In this document: positions 36,314 to 44,475 of the stretch, in pieces
Layout of the letters: every line of letters begins with the position of its first letter
Position numbering within the stretch: position 1 is the stretch's first letter
From: Granulicella mallensis
GTDB taxonomy: Bacteria > Acidobacteriota > Terriglobia > Terriglobales > Acidobacteriaceae
Reading direction: 5' to 3'
Assembly (NCBI RefSeq): GCF_014203225.1
Contig: NZ_JACHIO010000027.1
Span: 1-64,000, forward strand
DNA: 64,000 nt
Notes under the pieces: generated by a model
Seen by the model: the letters and a program-made list of their open reading frames with translations, nothing else
What the model was told of the DNA's origin: nothing
The model's database searches: none
Position numbers and translations under genes: made by a program

Positions 36314-37000
36314 CAGCGCGAAGCGCCATCCGTGACGCTTTAGCGTCGCGGTATGGAGGGTAAGGGAGGCAATCGCCTTCAAGCCCCTGAAATAGGATTA
36401 GCAAAAATGCGGCCTTTAGGCCCGGGCCTTTCGTTTATGCTGCCCACATGGATCGCGCTCCACAGGAAACCCGAACTTACCACCTCACTGCTGTTACGGC
36501 TCAACGCCGAAGCCTCTTTCAGGTCACGGCGACGGCTGAACTATTGCAACAAACAATCTTTGATTACCGGGGTCAAGGCAGGTTCCTACTGCACGCGTTC
36601 GTCATCATGCCCGATCACTTCCACGCGCTGATCACACCTGCCCATGATGTTTCGCTCGAAAAGACCGTGCAGTTCATCAAGGGAGGATTTTCTTTCCGCC
36701 TGAAGAGCAAGTTCGATGTCTGGACGAGAAGCTTCAACGAAACCCAGATCCTGGACGAAGAAAAGTTCCTGACCTGCGTGCGATATATCGAAGACAATCC
36801 TGTTCATGAGAGGCTCGCTCAAACACCGGAGGTCTACCCCTACACCTCCGCAGGACGTGGCCCGCTGGACCCCATGCCGCTCCACCTCCGGGCCTAAAGG
36901 CCACATTTTGGGTGGTCTTAATTCAGGGGCCTGAAGGCGATTGCCTCCCTTACCCTCCGTCTCCGCGACGCTAAAGCGTCACGGTTGGCGCTTCGCGCTG
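36314..37000. mobile_element. REP-transposase unit with 112-bp inverted arms
   Basis: Arms 36314-36425 and 36888-37000 are imperfect inverted repeats of about 112 bases, closely matching across most of their length. Each arm contains smaller palindromes: GACGCTTTAGCGTC, GGCAATCGCC, and GGCCTTTAGGCC. They enclose the tyrosine transposase gene. The unit lies between the convergent DUF58 and SpoIIM genes, and in turn between inverted H2 heptamer arrays. Confidence 0.88.
36448..36897 (+). CDS. REP-associated tyrosine transposase (RAYT)
   Basis: 149 residues of the Y1 transposase (IS200-like) fold. The metal-binding HUH motif is HFH at 57-59 in MPDHFHALI, and the catalytic Tyr is Tyr113 in CVRYIEDNPV. 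Such proteins cut and join single-stranded REP hairpins. The gene is intact. Its TAA stop (36895-36897) lies within the right-arm palindrome GGCCTAAAGGCC, so gene and repeat are fused units. It interrupts the otherwise conserved MoxR-DUF58-SpoIIM-RDD gene order. Confidence is high for family, moderate for activity. Confidence 0.92.
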   Translation: MDRAPQETRTYHLTAVTAQRRSLFQVTATAELLQQTIFDYRGQGRFLLHAFVIMPDHFHALITPAHDVSLEKTVQFIKGGFSFRLKSKFDVWTRSFNETQILDEEKFLTCVRYIEDNPVHERLAQTPEVYPYTSAGRGPLDPMPLHLRA

Positions 37001-37051
37001 CATCGGCAAGATGAAACACCCAAACGCCCAACGAAGCGCTACGATGCCTTC

Positions 37052-37079
37052 TCTACGCTCTACTCTCTACACTCTGCTT
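37052..37079 (-). repeat. 7-bp array, family H2, encoding the SpoIIM C-terminus
   Basis: Units TCTACGC, TCTACTC, TCTACAC, TCTGCTT read on the plus strand. On the minus strand they encode SVESRA and the TAG stop of the SpoIIM gene (37053-37055). It is the inverted partner of 36061-36095. Confidence 0.88.
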
Positions 37080-38033
37080 TCCAACCCTCTGCCGTCCACC
37101 CTCGCTCAACCACACCACCAACCCCGTAAACAGCACCGCGCAGACCGCAAACTTAAGCGCCATGGGAGCATGAGTCGGCGAGAGAAAAGCCTCAAGCGTA
37201 CCCGCAACGATCAGCAAAGGAATCGTCCCCGAGATCAGTTGCACCGCCTCATTCCCCGCCAGAGCCAGAGCCTCGCGACGCCGCAGCATCCCCGGAAAGA
37301 GAATCCCCGCACCGAGCCGCAGACCGGCGGCCCCGGCGATCATGATGCTCGGAATCTCCAGCGCCCCATGCGCAGCCATGAAGCTCACCAGGTTAAGCGC
37401 CATATGGTGCTGCGCGCAGCAGGTCAGCACCACCGCGATCTCCAGGCCGTTATTGAAGAGCAGAAATAGCGTGCCGAGGCCCGCCAGAATCCCCCCGGCA
37501 AACGTCATGAAGCAGACGCCGATATTGTTCGTCATAATCGCCGACGACGCCTGCGGCTTCGCGCTCAATACGCTATCGGTCCACATCTTATGCTGCTGAA
37601 TCGTGTCCATCATCTGCGGACCGAGCATCATCGTTGCGAAGTCCGGGCGAACAATCGTAATCAGCGTTCCCAGCAACCCCGCGAGCAGGAAGACAGCGGT
37701 CGCCGCCGTCACATAGCCCGACAGCCGCCGCAGCAGCCGGGGATAGCCATAGGCAAAGAACCGCCACACACTCGCAGCAGAGATGCGCTGCCCCGAATAG
37801 ACATAGTTATGCGCGCGCCCCACCAGACGGTTGAGATACTGCTCCAGCGCCCGCGAGCTGCGGTCGGCACGCGCCGAGCTCAAGTCCGCCGCGCCCTGGC
37901 GATAGAGCAGGCCCAGCTCGCGCAGCTCCGCAGGGTCGAGCGACTTCACGCCATGGCTCTCGACCTGACGCACGAGCACGTCGAGCCGGTTCCAGTTATT
38001 CTTACGAAGATCTATCCAGAGGTTTGAGATCAT
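37053..38033 (-). CDS. SpoIIM-family (stage II sporulation protein M) membrane protein
   Basis: 326 residues. The N-terminal 100 residues are soluble and start with MISNLWIDLRKNNWNRLDVLV, the usual opening of this family in non-spore-formers. About six membrane helices follow from 105 to 310, including NNIGVCFMTFAGGILAGLGTLFLLFNNG and HGALEIPSIMIAGAAGLRLG. In this context it is a member of the MoxR/DUF58 cluster, not a sporulation factor. Its start codon shares bases with that of the divergent RDD gene (CATG at 38031-38034). Its last residues come from the heptamer array. Confidence 0.85.
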   Translation of the reverse strand: MISNLWIDLRKNNWNRLDVLVRQVESHGVKSLDPAELRELGLLYRQGAADLSSARADRSSRALEQYLNRLVGRAHNYVYSGQRISAASVWRFFAYGYPRLLRRLSGYVTAATAVFLLAGLLGTLITIVRPDFATMMLGPQMMDTIQQHKMWTDSVLSAKPQASSAIMTNNIGVCFMTFAGGILAGLGTLFLLFNNGLEIAVVLTCCAQHHMALNLVSFMAAHGALEIPSIMIAGAAGLRLGAGILFPGMLRRREALALAGNEAVQLISGTIPLLIVAGTLEAFLSPTHAPMALKFAVCAVLFTGLVVWLSEGGRQRVGKQSVESRA

Positions 38034-38874
38034 GTCGACTTTCGAGAGAATCGGCTTCGAGGATCAGCTTAACATTGACACACCGGAACAGGTGGACCTG
38101 CGTTTCAATGTGGCTGGCATTGGCAGCCGTTTCGTGGCGCTCCTGTTGGATATGCTGGCGATCTCCGCCGTCTATCTGATCGAATTCTTTGGCCTTCTGG
38201 CATTCGCCTCCACGCTTCCGCACGTCAGCGGCCACACCAATCTGGATACCGCGGGCAAGTGGGTTCTCGCCCTGTTCATCTTCTTCCAGTTCCTGCTGTA
38301 CTGGGGCTACTTCGCGCTGTTTGAGGCCTTCTGGCAGGGACAGACGCTGGGCAAGCGCGTCATGAAACTGCGCGTCATCAAAGACTCCGGACGCCAGATC
38401 ACCTTCTTTGAGGCACTCGCACGCAATCTGCTGCGCATCGTCGACTATATGCCCGCGCTTTACCTGGTCGGCGTAATCACCATGGTCTGCAATAAACGCA
38501 ACAAGCGGCTGGGCGACTTCGCCGCAGGCACGCTGGTTGTGCACGAACGCATGGACGAGCAGCCTCTGCTGTACCAGACCAGCACGACGATTCTGGCGCC
38601 CACGGCCCTGCCCATGCAAACCCCGTGGCAGCAGAGTGTGCCATCGCTCTTCCCTGCCGATGCCATAACACGCCTGAACACCCAGGACCTGCTGATCATC
38701 GACACCTTCTTCGCGCGCATGCTCGATCTGCCGATGGAGACCAGGGCAACCATGGCCTACCGCATCGCCGGACAGATGGCAACGAAGATGGGCCAGCCTC
38801 TACCAGAGGGCAACCCTGAGCGGATACTGGAATCTATCGCGTACCAGATGCGCGGCAGCGGGCGCGGGTTTTAG
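38032..38874 (+). CDS. RDD-family membrane protein
   Basis: 280 residues. After DQLNIDTPEQVDLRFNVAGIGSRFVALLLD, the typical opening of RDD proteins in this cluster (with Arg and two Asp positions of the family name), there are three to four membrane helices up to about 155, then a soluble tail with helical segments to 280. QTLGKRVMKLRVI near 108 is a second family motif. AGAGG lies about 9 bases before the ATG. The promoter must lie inside the SpoIIM reading frame, since the two genes start on the same four bases. Confidence 0.85.
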   Translation: MSTFERIGFEDQLNIDTPEQVDLRFNVAGIGSRFVALLLDMLAISAVYLIEFFGLLAFASTLPHVSGHTNLDTAGKWVLALFIFFQFLLYWGYFALFEAFWQGQTLGKRVMKLRVIKDSGRQITFFEALARNLLRIVDYMPALYLVGVITMVCNKRNKRLGDFAAGTLVVHERMDEQPLLYQTSTTILAPTALPMQTPWQQSVPSLFPADAITRLNTQDLLIIDTFFARMLDLPMETRATMAYRIAGQMATKMGQPLPEGNPERILESIAYQMRGSGRGF

Positions 38875-38906
38875 GGAAGATTACAGACCAGGCTTAAGCT
38901 CTAGCT

Positions 38907-39104
38907 TTGCTTTTCTGGCTTGTCATTCCGAGCGCAGCGAGTGAATCTGCTGTCTCCCGTTTTTTGCCAGGGACTTCACAAAGGTTGTGGGCTAGCTCCA
39001 ACGTAGCTCCAGTTCTAGATCACTTGTTTTCTGGTCGGTACGAACGAAGAACGGGAGACAGCAGATTCACTCGCTACGCTCGGAATGACAAGCCAGAAAA
39101 GCAA
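38907..39104. repeat. 55-bp inverted repeat element (GTCATTCC family)
   Basis: Arms 38907-38961 and 39050-39104 are reverse complements with one mismatch over 55 bases, containing TTGCTTTTCTGG, GTCATTCCGAGCGCAGCGAG and TGCTGTCTCCCGTT. It lies between the convergent RDD and AraC genes and could end transcription from both sides. Confidence 0.9.
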
Positions 39105-39137
39105 GAACAAAAACAAACCCTACCCACCGACGTATTA

Positions 39138-39938
39138 CTAAACCAACCGTCGCCGAAACTCCGTAGGACTCACCTTACAAAGCGCCCGAAACACTCTCGC
39201 AAAGTGCTGCTGCGTCTGGAACCCACAAGCCAGCGCCACATCAAGCACACGCGCCTCCCGGCTTACCAACAACTCCTTGGCCCGCTCCACCCGCGCCCTC
39301 AGGACAAACTGATGCGGGGCCAGCCCCGCCGACTGCCGAAACATCTGCGAGAAGTACGATGGGCTCAGTCCGGCCGCCTCTGCCATCTGCAGCAGGCTCA
39401 GGTCTTCATGCAGATGTTCGTAGACGAAGCTGGTCACCCGGCGAAGCTGCACCGGCGTAAGTCCTCCACGATAAGTGCGCGGAGCACGCAACGTTCCTCG
39501 CGATTGCAGCAACGCCGCAGCCAGCGCACGCCCAAGGGAGTCCGCATAGACTCTCCCGGCCGGAGACCCCGCCGCCTGTTCAGCTTCGGCAGCCGTCACC
39601 AGCGCGCGGATTCGTTCATCCTCAAAGCGCGGTGTCTCATGCAGCTCCCGCGAACCGTTCCCCATCTCTTCGGCGACCGAGAGCATCGTGTCATCCGGTA
39701 CCGTGATCAACAGCATCTGGATCGAGCTGCGCCAACGCACCCACTCTTCGATGTTTCTCCGGCACAGAATCATCTCTCCGGGCGCATAGCGGCATCGCGA
39801 GAGGTCGTACGTCCCCAGCCCGAACTCAAACTCAGCCGGAGTCAGAACCTTCGCCAGCACCTGGCTTTCGAAGAGCTGACAAACCGGCTCGGGGGAGATC
39901 TCACCGGCGATTCGCTGAAGATGGAGTGCGGAGCCCAT
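39138..39938 (-). CDS. AraC-family transcriptional regulator
   Basis: 266 residues. The N-terminal 160 residues form a likely ligand-sensing domain without a clear cupin motif. The C-terminal 100 residues carry two helix-turn-helix units: LSLLQMAEAAGLSPSYFSQMFRQSAGLAPHQF and VLDVALACGFQTQQHFARVFRALCKVSPTEFRR, the AraC signature. It is divergent from the cupin gene 399 bases away and may regulate it; that gap also contains a palindromic repeat. Confidence 0.9.
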   Translation of the reverse strand: MGSALHLQRIAGEISPEPVCQLFESQVLAKVLTPAEFEFGLGTYDLSRCRYAPGEMILCRRNIEEWVRWRSSIQMLLITVPDDTMLSVAEEMGNGSRELHETPRFEDERIRALVTAAEAEQAAGSPAGRVYADSLGRALAAALLQSRGTLRAPRTYRGGLTPVQLRRVTSFVYEHLHEDLSLLQMAEAAGLSPSYFSQMFRQSAGLAPHQFVLRARVERAKELLVSREARVLDVALACGFQTQQHFARVFRALCKVSPTEFRRRLV

Positions 39939-40016
39939 ACCTCAATCTTAGAACCGTTCCATATAGAGGCAGAAGGCTTTCCCTAAAGCTACCTCATGAA
40001 CTACCTACCCATACAT

Positions 40017-40183
40017 TGTCATCTCGACCGAAGGGGCGTTCTTTGCCGTCGTCCATTCGACTTCGCTCAGGACGGAGAGACCTGCAGCTTGCTCGTGCGG
40101 GCAGTATCGCCTCCATTCGCAAGCCTGCAGGTCTCTCCACTGCGCATGACATAAAGCCGTCATGCTACGGTCGAGATGACAAT
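40017..40183. repeat. Palindromic element (GTCATCTCGACCG)
   Basis: Outer arms TTGTCATCTCGACCG and CGGTCGAGATGACAA pair exactly, and inner arms GAGAGACCTGCAG near 40076 and CTGCAGGTCTCT near 40125 pair as well. It fills the middle of the 398-base gap between the AraC and cupin genes. No small gene is seen there. Confidence 0.85.
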
Positions 40184-40336
40184 TTGTGGTGAAGCCGATA
40201 GCTAAAGAGAAGTGCTCTGAACGCCCGCAAAGAAACCGGACGATTGGACACAGAAGCGAAGAATCAGACAAATCTCCCGATCTCATCTGCGGTGTCATGG
40301 ACTTGTAGTTCCAGATCCCCAAAGGAAACCCTTTTC

Positions 40337-40837
40337 ATGAGCACCCTCCCCACCGCCCCCACACACCCTACCTACAACGTTCTCGGAGTCCTGCTTCAGT
40401 TCCTCACCACGCCCGAACAGGTCAACGACCCGATCACCGTCATGCGCGGCACCGTTCCCCCCGGAGTCGTCATTCCGCTCCATAGCCACGCCGATCCCGA
40501 AGTCTTCTACGTGCTGGACGGCGCTCTCGAAGTCTTCCAGGCCGAAGGCCCGACCGCAGGCTGGCAAACCGTGACGGCTGGCGAAATCGTTACAATCCCC
40601 GGCAACATCCGGCACGCCCTCCGCAACACCTCTCCCGCTCCAACCACCTCGATCACGGTGAGCAAGCAGGAGCTCTACAACTTCTTCCGCGAACTCGCCC
40701 AGCCCTTCGATCCCTCTGTGCCTCCCGCACCGCCCACTCCCGAGGCGATGCAGCAGCTCTTTCAGCTCGCGGCGAAGTATAAGTTCTGGCTCGCCTCGCC
40801 TGACGAAAACGCAGCGATCGGCATCTCGCTCGGATAA
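40337..40837 (+). CDS. Cupin-domain protein
   Basis: 166 residues from the ATG at 40337, which has AAGGAAA about 9 bases upstream; the frame is open 31 codons further but that part is not protein-like. A single beta-barrel cupin spans about 15-120: GVVIPLHSHADPEVFYVLDG gives the first motif (His, His, Glu) and IPGNIRHALRN the second His. The C-terminal 50 residues are helical. Likely a small metal-dependent enzyme or sensor of unknown substrate, possibly under the divergent AraC regulator. Confidence 0.85.
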   Translation: MSTLPTAPTHPTYNVLGVLLQFLTTPEQVNDPITVMRGTVPPGVVIPLHSHADPEVFYVLDGALEVFQAEGPTAGWQTVTAGEIVTIPGNIRHALRNTSPAPTTSITVSKQELYNFFRELAQPFDPSVPPAPPTPEAMQQLFQLAAKYKFWLASPDENAAIGISLG

Positions 40838-40908
40838 TCCAATCGGCCGCCCCTTCCGAGGGCGGCCGAGCCGTATCTGCCGGACAGAATCGGTGATAGA
40901 AATCAGAT

Positions 40909-41400
40909 ATGTCCACCTCCGGCCTCACCACGGAAATGCTCGACCTTCTCTCCGATATCCGGCAGCTAGCTGCCACCGCACCAACGCTCGAACCCCTCCA
41001 GCAAGGCATCGTCACGGCCATCACGCAACGTCTCCCCTATTACAACTGGACCGGCTTCTACATGCTCGATCCCCACGATCCCGAGACCCTCGTGCTCGGG
41101 CCGTTCGTAGGTGCTCCGACCACCCACGTCCGCATTCCCGTAACGGAGGGCATCTGCGGCGCAGCCGTGGCCTCTGGCGAGACCGTCATCGTCGACGACG
41201 TACACTCCGATCCCCGCTACCTGTCCTGCTCCATCGACACCAGGTCCGAGATCGTCGTCCCCATCTACGTCCAGGGGAAGGTGATTGGCGAGATCGATAT
41301 CGACAGCCACGACTCCGCCGCCTTCACCAACGCGGACCGCGATTTTCTCGAAGAAGCCGCACAGATCGTCGGAGCCTATATCGAGCAGCATCCCGCTTAG
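40909..41400 (+). CDS. GAF-domain protein, free methionine-(R)-sulfoxide reductase-like
   Basis: 163 residues made of one GAF domain. YNWTGFYMLD, VRIPVTEGICGAAVASGE and RSEIVVPIYVQGKVIGEIDIDS align with fRMsr (E. coli MsrC/YebR). Of the three conserved cysteines of that enzyme, Cys83 (GICG) and Cys107 (YLSCS) are present but the one before VRIP is Thr. It may therefore be an fRMsr with altered resolving chemistry or a sensor derivative. The location near MsrB supports a role with oxidised methionine. Confidence 0.75.
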   Translation: MSTSGLTTEMLDLLSDIRQLAATAPTLEPLQQGIVTAITQRLPYYNWTGFYMLDPHDPETLVLGPFVGAPTTHVRIPVTEGICGAAVASGETVIVDDVHSDPRYLSCSIDTRSEIVVPIYVQGKVIGEIDIDSHDSAAFTNADRDFLEEAAQIVGAYIEQHPA

Positions 41401-41528
41401 TGATCCCCTCCTGAAAACCAAATCGCCCCCAAATCCGTAACCAAAGAGGGCGTTGGTGCGTCAGATATCCGCGGACAGGAAAGACCCTCCCTCCGCAGTT
41501 CCCCTTTGCGAAGGGTCAAAAGGAATGG

Positions 41529-43298
41529 GTGAAACCCATGCTCTTACTTCTACTGGCGTACTTTGGTGGCATCCTCACCATTCTCAGCCCGTGCATTCTG
41601 CCGGTGCTTCCATTCGTATTCGCGCGTTCCGACCAGCCCTTTCGTAAGAGCGGACTTCCTCTGCTGGCGGGCATGGTCGTCACCTTTGCGCTGATCGCCA
41701 GCCTCGCCACCGTCGGAGGCGGCTGGGCCATCCGCGCCAACCAGTTCGGTCGCGCGGCAGCCTTGGTTCTCTTCGGAATCTTCGGCCTCACGCTGCTCTT
41801 CTCCTCGCTCGCCGAGCGCCTCTCGCGCCCCTTCGTTCGCCTTGGCAACAGCCTCTCGCAGGGCTCCGGCGCAGGCCCCAGCGTCGCCAACTCGTTTCTG
41901 CTCGGCATCGGCACCGGCCTGCTCTGGGCGCCTTGCGCCGGACCGATCCTTGGACTGATCCTCACCGGTGCTGCCCTCGGCGGAGCCAGCGCCCACACCA
42001 CCGTCCTGCTCCTCGCCTACGCCGCAGGTGCCGCCACCTCCCTGACGCTCGCGCTGCTCGCCGGTGGCCGCGTCTTCTCTGCGATGAAGCGCTCGCTGGG
42101 AGCCGAAGAGTGGATTCGCCGCATCCTCGGCGTCGCCGTCCTCGCCGGCGTCGTTGCCGTGGCCTTCGGCCTCGACCGCGGAGTCCTCACCCGCCTCTCG
42201 CTCGCCAGCACCTCCGGCCTGGAGCAGCGGCTCGTCGACCGCCTGCACTCCCAGAACGACCAGATGATGGCCCGCAACCCACAGGGCACACCCGTCTCAA
42301 GCGAGATGACCGGCCCCTCAACTGGCGGTTCCGCCTCCGGCGATGCTCTCTCCCAGATCAACGGCGCGACGGCGTGGATCAACTCTCCCCCGCTGACGCC
42401 GGATTCCCTGCGCGGCAAGGTTGTGCTCGTCGACTTCTGGACCTACTCCTGCATCAACTGCATCCGCAGCCTGCCCTACATCAAGGCCTGGTATGCCAAG
42501 TACAAGGACGACGGCCTCGTCGTCATCGGCGTCCACACCCCCGAGTTCCCGTTCGAGAAGGATGAGGCCAACGTTCAGAAGGCCGTGCGCGATCTCGGCG
42601 TTCTCTACCCCGTCGCGATGGACAACGACTACCGTATCTGGCGCAACTTCAACAACCAGTACTGGCCCGCGCATTACTTCATCGACGCCACCGGCCACAT
42701 CCGCTACCACCACTTCGGCGAGGGCAACTACGACGAGTCGGAGAAGTGGATTCGCGGCCTGCTCGAAGAGGCCAACCACAAGCCACTGCCCGATGCCGCC
42801 ACCCAGGTAGCGGCCACCGGAGCCGAGGCCGCAGCCTCCGACGACACGCAGTCTCCGGAGACCTACATCGGGTACGAGAGAGCGCAGAACTTTGCCTCCC
42901 CCGATGGGTTTAACCAGGACGACATGCAGCTCTATCGAGCCCCGGCCAAACTCCAGAAAAATCAGTGGGCGCTTGAGGGCAACTGGCTTGACGAAAGCCA
43001 GATCGCCACGTCTCTCGCGCCGGCAGGCGGCAGCATCCTCTACCGCTTCCACGCACGCGACCTGCATCTCGTCCTGGGTCCATCAAAGGACGGCAAACCC
43101 ATCCGCTTCCGCGTCACACTGGACGGCAAAGCCCCCGGCGCGGACCACGGTGTAGACACAGACGCGGAGGGCTATGGCACGGTGACGGAAAACCGTCTCT
43201 ACCAGTTGATCCGCCAGCAGGGCTCCATCCAGGACCGCACCTTCCGCATCGAGTTTCTCGTTCCCGGCGTTCAGGCGTACGCCTTCACCTTCGGCTAA
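41529..43298 (+). CDS. DipZ-like thiol exporter: CcdA domain, thioredoxin domain, C-terminal beta domain
   Basis: 589 residues. Residues 1-235 are a CcdA-type membrane domain with about six helices and the redox pair Cys22 (LSPCILPVLPF) and Cys136 (WAPCAGP). A periplasmic thioredoxin-like domain (about 275-415) has SCINC with Cys308 and Cys311. The C-terminal ~150 residues resemble the carbohydrate-binding-like domain of mycobacterial DipZ. It should carry electrons from cytoplasmic thioredoxin to periplasmic substrates. GTG is preferred because AAGGA is 5 bases before it; ATG 41538 is an alternative. The MsrB gene follows after 39 bases. Confidence 0.88.
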   Translation: MKPMLLLLLAYFGGILTILSPCILPVLPFVFARSDQPFRKSGLPLLAGMVVTFALIASLATVGGGWAIRANQFGRAAALVLFGIFGLTLLFSSLAERLSRPFVRLGNSLSQGSGAGPSVANSFLLGIGTGLLWAPCAGPILGLILTGAALGGASAHTTVLLLAYAAGAATSLTLALLAGGRVFSAMKRSLGAEEWIRRILGVAVLAGVVAVAFGLDRGVLTRLSLASTSGLEQRLVDRLHSQNDQMMARNPQGTPVSSEMTGPSTGGSASGDALSQINGATAWINSPPLTPDSLRGKVVLVDFWTYSCINCIRSLPYIKAWYAKYKDDGLVVIGVHTPEFPFEKDEANVQKAVRDLGVLYPVAMDNDYRIWRNFNNQYWPAHYFIDATGHIRYHHFGEGNYDESEKWIRGLLEEANHKPLPDAATQVAATGAEAAASDDTQSPETYIGYERAQNFASPDGFNQDDMQLYRAPAKLQKNQWALEGNWLDESQIATSLAPAGGSILYRFHARDLHLVLGPSKDGKPIRFRVTLDGKAPGADHGVDTDAEGYGTVTENRLYQLIRQQGSIQDRTFRIEFLVPGVQAYAFTFG

Positions 43299-43337
43299 AA
43301 ATTAGCCTCAAGCGTCTATAGAAAAGAGGAATCAATC

Positions 43338-43967
43338 ATGACAGACCATCGGCAAGAGCAGTCAGATCTTCAGATGACTGGAGCGACGCACACACAGCGT
43401 CCCAGCCGCCGCACCTTCCTCGCCACGGCAGCAGGGGCCTGCGGAGCCGTCGCACTCTGGTCGCTCCACAAGTCGTCCCCCCTCGCAGTAGAAGCCAAGG
43501 GGGAAAGCCAAACAGGCCCCGTCACCCTCATCCAGTTCTCGGATGCCGGGAAGAAGATCGGCAAAGTCACTGTCCCCCGCGTCGTAAAGACGGACGCTGA
43601 ATGGAAGCAGCAGCTTTCGCCGATCTCCTATGACGTGACGCGCCACGCAGGCACCGAGCGCGCCTACACCGGCAACTCCTGGGATCTCCACGACCGGGGC
43701 CTCTTCCGCTGCATCTGCTGCGACAACGCAATCTTCACCTCAGATACCAAGTTCGACTCCGGCACCGGCTGGCCCAGTTTCTGGATGCCCATCGCCAAGG
43801 AGAACATCATCGAAAATACCGACAGCACCTTCGGCATGGACCGGACAGCCGTCTCCTGCCGCCAGTGCGACGCCCACCTGGGCCACGTCTTCGACGACGG
43901 CCCCCGCCCCACCGGCCTGCGCTACTGCATGAACTCAGCCGCCATGCGCTTCGTAAAATTCGCATAG
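43338..43967 (+). CDS. msrB: Tat-exported peptide-methionine (R)-S-oxide reductase
   Basis: 209 residues. A twin-arginine signal (SRRTFLATAAGA, Arg24-Arg25) is followed by a hydrophobic stretch. The MsrB domain (about 85-209) has both zinc Cys pairs (CICC and CRQC) and catalytic Cys197 in RYCMNSAAMRF. It repairs R-sulfoxides of methionine in exported proteins. Reducing power probably comes from the DipZ-like protein encoded just upstream. GAGGAAT lies near the ATG. A heptamer-array hairpin follows the stop. Confidence 0.93.
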   Translation: MTDHRQEQSDLQMTGATHTQRPSRRTFLATAAGACGAVALWSLHKSSPLAVEAKGESQTGPVTLIQFSDAGKKIGKVTVPRVVKTDAEWKQQLSPISYDVTRHAGTERAYTGNSWDLHDRGLFRCICCDNAIFTSDTKFDSGTGWPSFWMPIAKENIIENTDSTFGMDRTAVSCRQCDAHLGHVFDDGPRPTGLRYCMNSAAMRFVKFA

Positions 43968-43981
43968 GCACCTTATCGGCA

Positions 43982-44050
43982 AAGAGCTACGAGAGATTCA
44001 GCACCGAGGCAATCAATCCTCAACGCTGAATTCCTCGTAGCTCTTAGCTC
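43982..44050. repeat. Inverted 7-bp motif pair, family H4 (CTCNTAG), hairpin
   Basis: AAGAGCTACGAG at 43982-43993 pairs with CTCGTAGCTCTT at 44034-44045, and GATTCAGC pairs with GCTGAATT inside. The right side reads CTCGTAG, CTCTTAG, CTCAACA at 7-base spacing. It lies between the convergent MsrB and CHY-zinc-finger genes and could act as a two-way terminator, though no T run is present. Confidence 0.75.
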
Positions 44051-44092
44051 AACAGTCCCCTTCTACCTCCGCAGCCGTTACCCGCACCGAAC

Positions 44093-44425
44093 TCACTCCG
44101 CCCCAAAATAATCCCGATAATGATGGCGACACCCCGGATTAAACCCTGCACCACAGTTCGGGCACACATTACCGCAATCCATATACTCCCGCACGCTGAG
44201 CACCTCCCCGCACGCCCCACACAACACCGCTGGCTCGTCCCACTCGCTGCGAGGCCACACCTCGATCTCATGCTCTGCCAGCGCATGATGGCAGTCTTTG
44301 CACGCGTAGAAGACGCCGCAGCACTTCATCTTGATCGCGATAATGTCGACCGAACTGTTGTAATGCGCACAACGGGTCTGCGCGTCCAGATCGATTCCGT
44401 GTACTTGAGGCCGAGAATCGGGCAT
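44093..44425 (-). CDS. CHY zinc-finger protein
   Basis: 110 residues from ATG 44425; the open frame extends further but would overlap the M24 gene. It has nine Cys and several His residues in CHY-finger order: CAHYNSSVDIIAIKMKCC, YACKDCHHALAEH, CGACG and CPNCGAGFNPGCRHH. The protein should bind three zinc ions. Bacterial members are uncharacterised; yeast relatives act in mitochondrial import and plant relatives in ubiquitin ligases. It is divergent from the M24 peptidase gene. Confidence 0.88.
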   Translation of the reverse strand: MPDSRPQVHGIDLDAQTRCAHYNSSVDIIAIKMKCCGVFYACKDCHHALAEHEIEVWPRSEWDEPAVLCGACGEVLSVREYMDCGNVCPNCGAGFNPGCRHHYRDYFGAE

Positions 44426-44475
44426 GCCTTTAGAGTAGAACCTGAAGCCAATATTCTCTATCCCGGAGACCCAGG

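Noticed and set aside
41401-41528. Structured RNA before the DipZ-like gene
   Set aside because: A GACCCT/AGGGTC hairpin exists near 41483-41518 but no recognised riboswitch features.
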